DNA of 64,000 bases from Bacteroidetes bacterium GWF2_38_335 (GCA_001769535.1 MEOH01000006.1:103077-167076); one strand, 5' to 3'. Counted from the first letter of the stretch, positions 8,546 to 16,889 are shown. Notes: generated by a model not told the origin, from the letters alone. Program-made: numbers and translations.

Positions 8546-9421
8546 ATGAAAGTAGAAATTGACCCGGGATCCGGATTTTGCTTTGGTGTGGTAAATGCCA
8601 TTGAAAGGGCTGAGGATGAACTGGATAAAACCGGAAAACTCTACTGTCTTGGAGATATTGTACACAATAATGTGGAAGTAAACCGACTGAAAGAAAAAGG
8701 ACTGATTACCATCAACCACGACGAATTTTCAAAGCTTAAAAACTGCAAGGTGCTTATCAGGGCACATGGAGAACCTCCCGAGACATATCAGATAGCCGAA
8801 AAAAACCAGATCACACTTATTGATGCATCCTGTCCGGTTGTTCTAAAACTCCAGGAACGGATAAAAAAGGGTTACGAAAACATGAAAAAGGTGAACGGGC
8901 AGATAGTTATTTTCGGAAAACTTGGTCACGCCGAGGTAAACGGACTGGTAGGGCAGACAAATCAGGAAGCCATTGTGGTGGAGGGCATGGAAGACATTTC
9001 GAAAATAAATCTATCGCTGCCGGTAAAGATTTTTTCACAAACAACAAAAAGTATCGACGAGTACAAGGAACTCATCGAAGAAATAAAAAACCGTAAAAAG
9101 AAACTGGGGTTTGAGGAGATTCCGTTCATTGAAAATGATACCATTTGCAGGCAGGTTTCCACGCGCGGACCAAAACTTATGGCCTTTGCCCAAAAACACG
9201 ATGTGATAATTTTTGTGAGCGGAAGTAAATCATCCAATGGCAAAATGTTGTATGATGTATGTAAAAAAGAGAATCCGATGACGTTTTTTGTTTCTGATAT
9301 CTATGAAATAGAAAAGGACTGGTTTAAAAATGTAAAATCGGTTGGAGTTTGTGGTGCAACTTCATCTCCCCGTTGGCTAATGGAAAAGATTGCAGAGCAC
9401 ATTCAAACACTATCAAAATAA
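8546..9421 (+). CDS. ispH: 4-hydroxy-3-methylbut-2-enyl diphosphate reductase
   Basis: The last enzyme of the MEP isoprenoid pathway, converting HMBPP to IPP and DMAPP with an oxygen-sensitive Fe-S cluster. The ORF track start (TTG 8513) lies inside cmk; the ATG at 8546 gives MKVEIDPGSGFCFGVVNAIERAE, the canonical N-terminus. The three cluster cysteines are visible in GFCFGV, DASCPVV and NDTICRQ, and paired histidine motifs occur as VHNNVEV and RAHGEPP. Length of 291 residues is slightly short but complete, ending with VGVCGATSSPRWLMEKI, the conserved C-terminal substrate loop. Presence of IspH implies MEP rather than mevalonate isoprenoid synthesis, which feeds the undecaprenyl carrier used by the mur genes. 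Confidence 0.95.
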   Translation: MKVEIDPGSGFCFGVVNAIERAEDELDKTGKLYCLGDIVHNNVEVNRLKEKGLITINHDEFSKLKNCKVLIRAHGEPPETYQIAEKNQITLIDASCPVVLKLQERIKKGYENMKKVNGQIVIFGKLGHAEVNGLVGQTNQEAIVVEGMEDISKINLSLPVKIFSQTTKSIDEYKELIEEIKNRKKKLGFEEIPFIENDTICRQVSTRGPKLMAFAQKHDVIIFVSGSKSSNGKMLYDVCKKENPMTFFVSDIYEIEKDWFKNVKSVGVCGATSSPRWLMEKIAEHIQTLSK

Positions 9422-9514
9422 CCATGTGTCATTTTTTTCGTATCTTCATATAATTTGTATTTCTAAAATAGGAATTGATTAGTAATTTCGCTGAATTTTA
9501 AAATTTTCTTAAAA

Positions 9515-10495
9515 ATGAGTAAAATAAAGAACATTGCTGTATTGACTTCAGGAGGCGATGCTCCGGGCATGAATGCCGCTATCAGGGCAGTTGTGAGATC
9601 GGCAATTTATCATCACCTGAGGGTTTTTGGAGTCCGCCACGGCTATGAAGGCATGATTCAGGGTCAGTTAAAGGAAATGAAATCACACCATGTGGCTAAT
9701 ATTATTCAGCGCGGAGGAACCATTTTAAAATCTGCCCGTTGTGAGGAATTTAAAACCCCCGAAGGAAGAAAAAAAGCATACGAGCAACTTAAATCTTTTG
9801 ATATTGACGGAGTGGTGGTGATAGGTGGCGATGGCACTTTTAAAGGCGCCCGTGCATTTATGGACGAATATGAAATTCCATTTGTTGGGGTTCCGGGAAC
9901 CATTGACAATGACCTTTTCGGTACCGATTATACAATTGGATATGACACCGCAGTGAATACAGTTGTTGAAGCCATAGATAAAATAAGGGATACAGCCAGC
10001 TCACACAACCGATTATTTTTTGTCGAAGTAATGGGAAGGGATGCCGGTTTTATAGCTTTACGCAGTGGCATTGCCTGCGGAGCAGAAGCTATTCTGATAC
10101 CCGAAAAACAAACACATCTGGAAACCCTCAGGTCACATCTGGAAGATGGCCCACGGCGTAAAAAATCAAGCAATATTATTTTGGTTGCCGAAGGCGAAGT
10201 GGCAGGCGGAGCATTTGCCATTGCCGAAAAAGTTAAGGAAGATTTTAAAGAATATGATGTCAGGGTTACAGTACTGGGACATATTCAGCGTGGAGGAACA
10301 CCGTCGGCTTTTGACAGGTTTTTAGCAACTAGGCTTGGTGTTGCCGCTGTTCAGGCATTGCTTGACGACCAAAAGAGTATCATGGTTGGTTATATGGATA
10401 GGGAAATTGTTCACATTCCTTTCAATAAAACCATCAAGCACAACCGCACTGTTAATCAGGAATTGCTTGATTTGTTTGATATTTTGAATGTTTAG
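9515..10495 (+). CDS. pfkA: ATP-dependent 6-phosphofructokinase
   Basis: Glycolytic phosphofructokinase, fructose 6-phosphate to fructose 1,6-bisphosphate. At 326 residues it is the size of bacterial PfkA. Visible motifs are TSGGDAPGMNAAIRAVVR (ATP site, residue 11 onward), GGDGTFKGA near residue 108, PGTIDNDLFGTDYTIGYDTA near 130 with catalytic Asp, EVMGRDAGFIAL near 170, and LGHIQRGGTPSAFDRFLATRLG near 255. Gly in GGDG and Gly in PGTIDND are the ATP-type residues; pyrophosphate-dependent enzymes usually carry Asp and Lys there. The gene is monocistronic, ended by a strong 21-bp hairpin shared with the convergent sigma gene. Confidence 0.96.
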   Translation: MSKIKNIAVLTSGGDAPGMNAAIRAVVRSAIYHHLRVFGVRHGYEGMIQGQLKEMKSHHVANIIQRGGTILKSARCEEFKTPEGRKKAYEQLKSFDIDGVVVIGGDGTFKGARAFMDEYEIPFVGVPGTIDNDLFGTDYTIGYDTAVNTVVEAIDKIRDTASSHNRLFFVEVMGRDAGFIALRSGIACGAEAILIPEKQTHLETLRSHLEDGPRRKKSSNIILVAEGEVAGGAFAIAEKVKEDFKEYDVRVTVLGHIQRGGTPSAFDRFLATRLGVAAVQALLDDQKSIMVGYMDREIVHIPFNKTIKHNRTVNQELLDLFDILNV

Positions 10496-10504
10496 AAAAA
10501 ATTA

Positions 10505-10551
10505 TTTAGCCGCGAATGCGCGAATATGAAATTCGCGCATTCGCGGCTAAA
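10505..10551. terminator. Bidirectional terminator, 21-bp perfect inverted repeat
   Basis: TTTAGCCGCGAATGCGCGAAT (10505-10525) and its exact reverse complement (10531-10551) flank a 5-base loop. The right side is followed by ATTTTTTAAT and the left side preceded by AAAAAATTA, so the hairpin can end both pfkA (plus) and the ECF sigma gene (minus). Confidence 0.85.
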
Positions 10552-10559
10552 TTTTTTAA

Positions 10560-11039
10560 TTAATTCCTGCCGTAAGCAACCAGCATTTCCGAAAGTTTTT
10601 TGCGACTGAAGAAAATCCTGCTTTTTACTGTGCCCACAGGCACTTTGGTTATATCAGATATTTCCTTGTATTTATATCCGCTGGTAAAAAGTTTGAAGGT
10701 GGTTTTGTGATCATCTTCAAGTAAGTCAATGCTTTTTTCAAGTTCATTTACTGATACACTTACTTCAGCATTGCTGCCTGTGACAGCTCCGTTCATTGAA
10801 ACATCATCGCTCAGCTGATACCTCTTTTTCTTTTTGTATTCATTGATGAAACTGTTTTTGAGAATGGTACTCAACCATCCAAAAAGGTTTTTATCATCTG
10901 TAAATTTTTCTCTGTTTAATAATGCTTTGAGATAAGTTTCCTGCACCAGGTCCTGGGCATCGTTTCGGTTGAGGGTCAGACTCATTGCGAAATTCATAAG
11001 TCTGTTATTGTGTTGGTATATGTTGTTTATAGCTTCCAT
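10560..11039 (-). CDS. ECF sigma factor downstream of a B12-binding MerR regulator
   Basis: An ECF sigma-70 factor of 159 residues. The track ORF starts further upstream at 11108, but a strong promoter (-7 at 11085-11092) lies inside that extension, so the ATG at 11039 (MEAINNIYQHNNRLMNFAMSLTL) is the likely start. Region 2 reads RNDAQDLVQETYLKALLN, then the KNLFGWLSTILKNSFINEYKKKKR stretch; region 4 is LLEDDHKTTFKLFTSGYKYKEISDITKVPVGTVKSRIFFSRKKLSEML. There is no anti-sigma gene beside it. The gene upstream is a CarH/LitR-like regulator, which suggests that the sigma factor is controlled at the transcription level by that repressor. Confidence 0.93.
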   Translation of the reverse strand: MEAINNIYQHNNRLMNFAMSLTLNRNDAQDLVQETYLKALLNREKFTDDKNLFGWLSTILKNSFINEYKKKKRYQLSDDVSMNGAVTGSNAEVSVSVNELEKSIDLLEDDHKTTFKLFTSGYKYKEISDITKVPVGTVKSRIFFSRKKLSEMLVAYGRN

Positions 11040-11084
11040 TTTCTGTAAATTTAATTGTTTATTAAAATCAATATAAATATGAAA

Positions 11085-11116
11085 CAAAGATAAATAATGT
11101 TTAAGCAAAAACCAAA
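11085..11116 (-). promoter_or_regulatory. Consensus promoter of the ECF sigma gene
   Basis: On the minus strand TTTG (11116-11113), 20 bases, TATCTTTG (11092-11085): both boxes match the Bacteroidota vegetative consensus exactly. Transcription would start near 11078, leaving a leader of about 39 bases before the ATG at 11039. Confidence 0.8.
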
Positions 11117-11127
11117 TAAATTAAACA
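11098..11127. promoter_or_regulatory. Inverted repeat overlapping the -33 region; possible MerR operator
   Basis: TGTTTAA (11098-11104) and TTAAACA (11121-11127) are exact inverted copies separated by 16 bases and straddle the -33 box of the sigma promoter. The location suits a repressor site. Assignment to the neighbouring MerR-B12 protein is inference. Confidence 0.4.
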
Positions 11128-11177
11128 CTATTTTTAATTGAGTTTAAATAAAAGTTATAAACAATTAAAATACAGCA

Positions 11178-12077
11178 CTATAAAATTTTCAATATTTTTT
11201 CTAATTCATAAAAAGTTGTTAATTTTATTATTTTTTCATTATTTAATTCAGGCAGGTTCTTAATTTGAATTCCTGAAATGATTATTTTCGATTTATTGAA
11301 TTTTTCAGTCAAATCACCGATGTACTCAGTAAGTTTTTGCTTTGAAATATTCGAGGTAAAAGAGGTCACAAGAAATTCAGCCGGTTTTGCATTCCATGTC
11401 TTTACAAGATCGGGCAGGGGTACACTTTGTCCAAGATAAATGACCTTGCCTCCTGCTTTTTTTATCAGATAATAGGAGTATAATAATCCCAATTCATGCA
11501 GCTCGTTTTCGTGAAGAAAAAGAATGAATTTTCGGTTTTCATTTTCGGGTTCCTTCAATTTTTCAATTTCAGAAAAGAAGAGTTTTTTAATGATGTTTGA
11601 CACAAAATGTTCCTGTGCAGGGTTGATGGCTTCGGTTTGCCATAGTATTCCCACTTTTGTAAAAAAAGGATAAATCAGATTATTCACTGTATTTTGAAAA
11701 CCTGATTTTTGTATTGTTTTTAGCACTGTTTTTTCAAAGGCAGGCTGATCAAAATCAATCATGGCAATGATGAGTTTTTCAACCGGATCATTTTTGTCAG
11801 CAGTTTTAGAGCTGCATAGATTTACTTTTTTTAGTATCTCTTCAGCTGAAAAGTGTGCAATCTGAGAAATTTTAAAATTATTTTCGAGTAAAATTGAAAT
11901 GTTCAGAAGTTTTCGAAGGTCATTGTCCAGATAATAACGGATATTGGTATCGGTACGCTGTGGTTCGAATATATTGTATCTTTTTTCCCATATACGAATG
12001 GTGTGCGCTTTAATTCCGGATATATCCTCAAGATCTTTTATGGAATAAACCTGTATGTCCATTTCTCTTTTTTCCAT
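11178..12077 (-). CDS. MerR-family regulator with B12-binding domain, CarH/LitR-like putative photoreceptor
   Basis: About 299 residues from the ATG at 12077 (ATG 12062 is an alternative; the track start at 12092 is TTG). The N-terminal MerR helix-turn-helix reads YSIKDLEDISGIKAHTIRIWEKRYNIFEPQRT. The C-terminal half is a cobalamin-binding module: an LWQTEAINPAQEHF segment that satisfies the W-x9-EH motif of adenosylcobalamin light sensors, followed by ENELHELGLL, which satisfies (D/E)-x-H-x-x-G for the His that ligates cobalt. In CarH/LitR, dark adenosylcobalamin-bound tetramers repress DNA and light breaks them up. Upstream is an O-methyltransferase gene (26 bases away), downstream an ECF sigma gene with its own promoter. 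No carotenoid genes are in the window. Light sensing is inferred from motifs. Confidence 0.85.
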   Translation of the reverse strand: MEKREMDIQVYSIKDLEDISGIKAHTIRIWEKRYNIFEPQRTDTNIRYYLDNDLRKLLNISILLENNFKISQIAHFSAEEILKKVNLCSSKTADKNDPVEKLIIAMIDFDQPAFEKTVLKTIQKSGFQNTVNNLIYPFFTKVGILWQTEAINPAQEHFVSNIIKKLFFSEIEKLKEPENENRKFILFLHENELHELGLLYSYYLIKKAGGKVIYLGQSVPLPDLVKTWNAKPAEFLVTSFTSNISKQKLTEYIGDLTEKFNKSKIIISGIQIKNLPELNNEKIIKLTTFYELEKILKIL

Positions 12078-12102
12078 TGTAACAATTTTCAAGGTTTCTT
12101 GT

Positions 12103-12744
12103 TCATTTTTTTCTGATCAGGTTTAACCCGTCGCGCATGGGAAGGATGATATTCTCTACTCTGATATCACTATTAATCAACGTGTTAAACTCTCTAATTC
12201 CTTTGGTAAAATAATCGTTGTCCCTGATTTTTTTCTCAATAACTTTTCCGCTCCAGAGCACATTATCGGCAAGGATAAACCCGCCTGGTTTCACTTTTTC
12301 AAAAATCAATTTATAATATTCGCAATACTGATCTTTTTCTCCGTCGATAAAAACAAGGTCAAACTGTTCGTTAAGCTCCGGAATTACTTTTAGCGCATCA
12401 CCGATAAGCAGGTTAATCCTTTTCTCCACTCCGGCCTTTTTAAAATACCCTCTGATAAAATCTTCCAGTTCATCATTGATTTCAATGGTTGTCAGTTTTC
12501 CTTGATCAGACAGTCCACGTGCAATTGAAATGGCCGAATAACCGGTATAAGTGCCAATTTCTAAAACTTGCGAAGGGTTTATCATCCTTACAAGGAACTC
12601 CAGCAACTTGCCTTGCTCATGTCCCGAAACCATTCGTGGATGATAAATTTTCACATGGGTTTGCCTGTGCAGGTCTGCCAATACTTCATCTTCGGGGCAG
12701 GAATGATCAAGAATGTATTTTTCGAGTTCGCTGTTTAAGTCCAT
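12103..12744 (-). CDS. SAM-dependent O-methyltransferase (family 3, caffeoyl-CoA OMT-like)
   Basis: A soluble class I methyltransferase of 213 residues from the ATG at 12744 (the track start at 12765 is TTG). SAM-binding motif I is VLEIGTYTGYSAISIARGL near residue 58; the acidic loop TTIEINDELEDFIRGYF follows; the metal-binding FIDGEKDQYCEYY near residue 130 and LADNVLWSGKV near 155 are typical of the COG4122 group. Such enzymes methylate catechol-like or uncharacterised small substrates; in Bacteroidota the natural substrate is unknown. Gene order M16 protease, this gene, MerR-B12 suggests one transcript. Confidence 0.92.
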   Translation of the reverse strand: MDLNSELEKYILDHSCPEDEVLADLHRQTHVKIYHPRMVSGHEQGKLLEFLVRMINPSQVLEIGTYTGYSAISIARGLSDQGKLTTIEINDELEDFIRGYFKKAGVEKRINLLIGDALKVIPELNEQFDLVFIDGEKDQYCEYYKLIFEKVKPGGFILADNVLWSGKVIEKKIRDNDYFTKGIREFNTLINSDIRVENIILPMRDGLNLIRKK

Positions 12745-12795
12745 TTCATTAAAATTTAAAAACAATGTAACTCATGCTCAGGTATGGGTAATCAA

Positions 12796-14019
12796 TTACT
12801 TTTTATAAATTAATACCGACATTTGATTATCGTCTAAAATCAAATTAGCTGTTTCAATAAGGGTTTCAGCGCTAATGGCTTCAACTTTTCTTTGGATGGT
12901 TTCCAGATCGTCCACTTTTCCAAAAATGAGATAGCTTTTTCCCAATGTGAAAAGCAGGTTTGAATGGCTGTCGGCCGAAATGGCAACCTGACCGATAATC
13001 TGATTTTTAGCTTTGTGCAGTTGAAGTGTTCCCATTTTTTTGGTTTTAATCAGCTTCAATTCTTTGTTGATTAATTCCATTGACCGGTCCAGATTGTCAG
13101 GATCGGTGCCAAAATAAATCGAAAACAATCCACAGTCGCGGTAGGGTTCATAATTTGATTCAACATTGTACACAAAGCCATATTTTTCACGAAGCACCAG
13201 ATTCAGTCTTGAATTTAGTCCGGGACCACCAAGAATATTATTAAGCATGACCATGCTCAGCCGGTTTTTGTCCATGATGCTGAAAGCCTCATTTCCCATT
13301 ATGCAGTGCGACTGAAAGGTATTTTTTTTGACAGTTTTTACAATCTTTGAATAAACCGGTTTATTAAGTCCCGAAGTTTTTTTTCTGTTTTCAGGAACTG
13401 TAGAAAAGTATTTGGAGAAAATCTTTACCAGTTTTTCAAAATTTATATTTCCTACGGAACAAAATACCATCTGGTCAGTATGGTAATTGCGCTGCATAAA
13501 TTCCTGAATATGTGATTTTTTGAAAGATTTTAACGATTTTTTTGTTCCAAGGATATTTCTCCCCAGGGGATGGTTTGGATAGACAAACTCTTCAAAGTCG
13601 TCAAAAATTTGTTCGGCAGGTGAATCTTTATAGGAATTTATCTCATCAACAATAACTGTTTTTTCTTTTTCAAGCTCCTTTTGTGGAAATACAGAATTAA
13701 AAAGAATATCAGAAATCAGGTCGATGGTACGCTCATAATAATTATGCATGAAAGTAGCGTACAGACAGGTTTTTTCTTTGGTGGTATAGGCATCAATATC
13801 GCCTCCCACATCTTCCATCCGGCTTAAAATATGATATGCTTTTCTGCGCTTGGTTCCTTTAAAAATAACGTGTTCGATGAAATGTGCAATTCCATGTTCA
13901 TCTTCATTTTCATCGCGTGTGCCGGCATTGATGATCATTCCTGCATAAGCTACTGTATTTGGCACAGGGAGGTGAATCAGCCGGATACCGTTATCAAGTT
14001 CAAAGGTTTTGTATTCCAT
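12796..14019 (-). CDS. M16-family zinc peptidase (pitrilysin-like)
   Basis: A 407-residue M16B-type processing peptidase. The inverted zinc motif HxxEH is visible as HFIEHVIFKGTKRR near residue 46, with the distal glutamate in EKTVIVDEINSYKDSPAE near residue 122. The second, inactive half follows (FQSHCIMGNEAFSIMDKNRLSMVMLNNILGGPGLNSRLNLVLREKYGFVYNVES), containing the R/Y pair that helps bind substrate. No signal peptide is seen, so it is probably cytoplasmic, and it is expected to degrade or process peptides. It heads the leftward run to the methyltransferase and MerR genes. Confidence 0.93.
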   Translation of the reverse strand: MEYKTFELDNGIRLIHLPVPNTVAYAGMIINAGTRDENEDEHGIAHFIEHVIFKGTKRRKAYHILSRMEDVGGDIDAYTTKEKTCLYATFMHNYYERTIDLISDILFNSVFPQKELEKEKTVIVDEINSYKDSPAEQIFDDFEEFVYPNHPLGRNILGTKKSLKSFKKSHIQEFMQRNYHTDQMVFCSVGNINFEKLVKIFSKYFSTVPENRKKTSGLNKPVYSKIVKTVKKNTFQSHCIMGNEAFSIMDKNRLSMVMLNNILGGPGLNSRLNLVLREKYGFVYNVESNYEPYRDCGLFSIYFGTDPDNLDRSMELINKELKLIKTKKMGTLQLHKAKNQIIGQVAISADSHSNLLFTLGKSYLIFGKVDDLETIQRKVEAISAETLIETANLILDDNQMSVLIYKK

Positions 14020-14054
14020 ACAATTGTTTAAAAGACAAAACTAATAAAATTAAT

Positions 14055-14107
14055 TATGAGTTATGGTTATAAGTTATAAGTTATGGGTTATGAGTTATGG
14101 GTTGGGG
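14055..14107. repeat. Heptamer array, left flank of composite element copy 1
   Basis: Tandem TTATRRG-type heptamers (ttatgag, ttataag, ttatggg) on the plus strand, with one unit of 6 bases. The same heptamer occurs again at 14432-14500 and, in reverse orientation, at 18637-18696 and 18885-18950. Confidence 0.85.
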
Positions 14108-14136
14108 GGAAGCCGGAAGACGGAAGTTGAATTAAC

Positions 14137-14430
14137 TCCTTATTTTACATCGAATAAATGGCCTGACCACCTATGCTGAAACTTCGGTGGTTAAATAAGG
14201 CCAGGTAAATTCAACCCCGGCTTTGTGCCTCCCTTCGGTTGCCGAAGGTTTATCTTAAGACTTGCCGTAGGTGAAACGCTTAAGCTTCAGCGACAAGCGG
14301 TCAAGCAGGGGATTTAATAAGCCTGTAGGGCTTAAATTATGGTAGCCCCGGGCAATTGCCCGGGGGCCCGCCGGCCATGAACACATTAGAACGAAAAACC
14401 CCATTCCGGCGGAAATGAATGAGTCGGTTT
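14137..14430 (+). repeat. Core of composite intergenic element, copy 1
   Basis: A GC-rich, non-coding core. It shares a GGCCTGACC...GGCCAG hairpin block, a CCCCGGCTTT block, AAGCCTGTAGGGCTTAAATTATGGTAGCC, a CCGGGCAATTGCCCGG palindrome, and CCGCCGGCCATGAACACATT...TTCCGGCGG with the copy at 17.04-17.24 kb. The outer CCGCCGG and CCGGCGG can pair. Lies between array flanks and between the M16 peptidase and lpxD genes. No ORF. Confidence 0.8.
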
Positions 14431-14431
14431 G

Positions 14432-14500
14432 GTTTATGGGTTATAAGTTATGGGTTATAAGTTATGGGTTATGAGTTATGAGTTATGAGTTTGGGAGTTG
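14432..14500. repeat. Heptamer array, right flank of composite element copy 1
   Basis: Eight consecutive heptamers, alternating ttatggg and ttataag and ending with three ttatgag units, just before the lpxD stop codon. Confidence 0.88.
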
Positions 14501-14506
14501 AGGATG

Positions 14507-15562
14507 TTATTTTTTCTCAATGGTTGCTTTCAACTCAGCCAATTCACGTTCCAGTTTATTGATGGTATTTTTAAGATTGGGCAGACTTCTATAAAGCACG
14601 TATGATTTTTGATAGTCTTTAATTTCGAAAGCAGGTGAACCCTGAACGATGGCTCCCTTTTCAGTAATAGTTTTTCCAATACCTGATTGGGCAGCAATCT
14701 TTACTTCATCAGCAATTTTGATATGGCCGATAATTCCTACCTGTCCGCCAATCATGCAATTAGCCCCAACTTTTGTTGATCCGGAGATGCCGGTTTGTGA
14801 AGCCACAACTGTATTTTCGCCTATTTCGACATTGTGGGCTATCTGAATCAGGTTGTCAAGTTTTACGCCTTTTCTGAGTATGGTAGAACCAATAGTAGCA
14901 CGGTCAATGGTTGTATTGGAACCTATTTCCACATGATCTTCAATGATAACGTTGCCAATTTGCGGAACTTTTTTACGGTTATTATCGTCCTGTATGGCAA
15001 AGCCAAAACCATCGCCTCCAATAATTGCACAGCTGTGGATGGTACATTGGGCACCAATTTTACAGTCGTTATAGACTTTTACTCCTGAATTTAAAACCGA
15101 ACCATTTCCCACCGAAGCATTTTCACCTATATAAACATGTGGAAAAAGACTTACATCATCACCGATAACAGCATAGGCATCAACACAGGCAAAAGGTGCA
15201 ATAAAAACATTTTTACCGATAGTGGCTGTTTTATCCACAAAAGCAAGCGGGTCAATCCCTGTTCTGCGGGGTTTAGAGTTGTTATAAAACTCCAGAACCC
15301 GGGCAAAAGCTTCATAGGCATTGCGGACTTTTATCATGGTAGCTTCAACCTTTGTTTCGGGCTTAAAATCATGATTTACAAGAACAATGGAAGCGCGTGT
15401 AGAATAAATAAATTTTTCGTATTGCGGATTGGCAAGAAATGAAAGTGTACCTGGTTTTCCTTCTTCAATTTTCGAGATGTTGTTTACCTTAACAGCCGGA
15501 TCTCCAATAATTTCTCCCTCTAAAAGTTCGGCAATGCTTTTCGCGCTTAATTCCATACACAT
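14507..15562 (-). CDS. lpxD: UDP-3-O-(3-hydroxyacyl)glucosamine N-acyltransferase
   Basis: Third enzyme of lipid A synthesis; transfers a 3-hydroxyacyl chain from ACP to UDP-3-O-acylglucosamine. The 351-residue protein has the LpxD N-terminal uridine-binding domain (AKSIAELLEGEIIGDPAVKVNNISKIEEGKPGTLSFLANPQYEKF), then a left-handed beta helix of hexapeptide repeats over residues 105-310 (IGKNVFIAPFACVDAYAVIGDDV and so on) with the catalytic-region HSCAIIGGDGFGFA and IAHNVEIGENT motifs, and a C-terminal helix. Start may be at 15562 or 15556 (MCMELSAKS). A nearby HD hydrolase gene upstream is a frequent neighbour in the phylum. Shows the cell makes lipid A. Confidence 0.95.
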   Translation of the reverse strand: MCMELSAKSIAELLEGEIIGDPAVKVNNISKIEEGKPGTLSFLANPQYEKFIYSTRASIVLVNHDFKPETKVEATMIKVRNAYEAFARVLEFYNNSKPRRTGIDPLAFVDKTATIGKNVFIAPFACVDAYAVIGDDVSLFPHVYIGENASVGNGSVLNSGVKVYNDCKIGAQCTIHSCAIIGGDGFGFAIQDDNNRKKVPQIGNVIIEDHVEIGSNTTIDRATIGSTILRKGVKLDNLIQIAHNVEIGENTVVASQTGISGSTKVGANCMIGGQVGIIGHIKIADEVKIAAQSGIGKTITEKGAIVQGSPAFEIKDYQKSYVLYRSLPNLKNTINKLERELAELKATIEKK

Positions 15563-15635
15563 TTATTTTTGACAAAACTATGAAAATATTTTTTTTAGTA
15601 TGTCATTTTTGGTTTTTTATTTTTCTAAAATATTC

Positions 15636-16889
15636 TCAATCCAGTTTCTTGGGGTAACACATAAAATATTTTCTCACCTTTTTTGAAAGCACTGAAATAT
15701 TGAGCATATCCGATGCTTCGGCAATATCTTTCAATTCATTGTTTTTCATAAGGATGTTAATTTTTTCATCATTGGCACTGTAGGCGTAATTAGTAATGTT
15801 ATCGGTAAAAACAAAGTATTTGATTTCCTTGTCGGTGAGTGACATTTTTTCTTTGAATTCCTTCTTTTTTGCGCTGAGAACTTCTTTATTAATGGGCTCA
15901 TTCTGAATCACAATTTTAAAGAGGTTTCGGTTAATCATATTGCTGCTGAGTGTTGATAACACCTTGTCGGGATGGTTTACCCATACTTTAATTGCCGACA
16001 TGATGTCGTAATCGTCGAGGTTTGCATACAGATCGAGCAGCGTATGGTCGCCAAGTACTTTTTTATCATTTTTAAAGTCATCGGCACAAACATCATTGCT
16101 GAGAAAATACTGTAATGCCGGGGTGGCAAAAAGCATTTCGCCCTTTTCACTGAGTTCCTTTGCCCTGAGCAATGTTTTCACCAGAAGCTGTTCGGCCGAA
16201 AGAACCGTTTTATGAAGATACACCTGCCAGTACATCAGTCGGCGGGCAATCAGGAATTTTTCAATGGAGTAAATGCCTTTAGATTCAACCACCAGTTCAT
16301 CGTTAACAATATCGAGCATCTTAATGATGCGGTCAGAACCGATTACTCCTTCAGAAACACCTGAGAAAAAGGAATCCCTTCGCAGGTAATCAAGCCGGTC
16401 CACATCAAGTTGTCCGGATACCAGTTGATGCAGGAATTTTTTATGATATTCGTTTTTAAAAATTTTAATGGCCAAATCGAGTTTTCCCTTATATTTTTTA
16501 TTCAGCTTGTCCATAAACAACAATGAAAGATCTTCATGCGTCACATTTTTAACAATGGTAAACTCCAGCGCATGAGAAAAAGGTCCGTGTCCAATATCAT
16601 GAAGCAGAATGGCCAGCATGGCGGCATTTTCTTCCTTTTCAGTGATAACATGACCTTTTGACCTGATGATATTAATTACCGTGCTCATGAGGTGCATGGC
16701 TCCAATGGCGTGTTGAAAACGGGTATGGTAGGCCCCCGGGTAAACCAGATAGGTTAGTCCGAGTTGCTTTATTCTTCTGAGTCGCTGAAAATATGAATTT
16801 TCGATGATTTCATAAATCAATCCCGAAGGAATGTCAATAAATCCGTAAACAGGATCGTTCATTATTTTTCTTTTGTTCGGAGCCGCCAT
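15636..16889 (-). CDS. HD-domain phosphohydrolase, dGTPase-like group (COG1078-type)
   Basis: A 417-residue soluble HD-superfamily protein. It begins with KRKIMNDPVYGFIDIPSGLIYEIIENSYFQRLRRIKQLGLTYLVYPGAYHTRFQHAIGAMHL, the classic start of the dGTPase-like subgroup, and continues with the metal-binding LLHDIGHGPFSHALE near residue 100 and HEDLSLLFM near 125, then GQLDVDRLDYLRRDSFF near 170. Proteins of this type hydrolyse deoxynucleoside or other nucleoside triphosphates; the exact substrate here is unknown. Placed 73 bases upstream of lpxD on the same strand. Confidence 0.92.
   Translation of the reverse strand: MAAPNKRKIMNDPVYGFIDIPSGLIYEIIENSYFQRLRRIKQLGLTYLVYPGAYHTRFQHAIGAMHLMSTVINIIRSKGHVITEKEENAAMLAILLHDIGHGPFSHALEFTIVKNVTHEDLSLLFMDKLNKKYKGKLDLAIKIFKNEYHKKFLHQLVSGQLDVDRLDYLRRDSFFSGVSEGVIGSDRIIKMLDIVNDELVVESKGIYSIEKFLIARRLMYWQVYLHKTVLSAEQLLVKTLLRAKELSEKGEMLFATPALQYFLSNDVCADDFKNDKKVLGDHTLLDLYANLDDYDIMSAIKVWVNHPDKVLSTLSSNMINRNLFKIVIQNEPINKEVLSAKKKEFKEKMSLTDKEIKYFVFTDNITNYAYSANDEKINILMKNNELKDIAEASDMLNISVLSKKVRKYFMCYPKKLD

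Noticed and set aside
10560-11108. Longer start for the ECF sigma gene at 11108
   Set aside because: A consensus promoter lies between 11085 and 11116, inside that extension.
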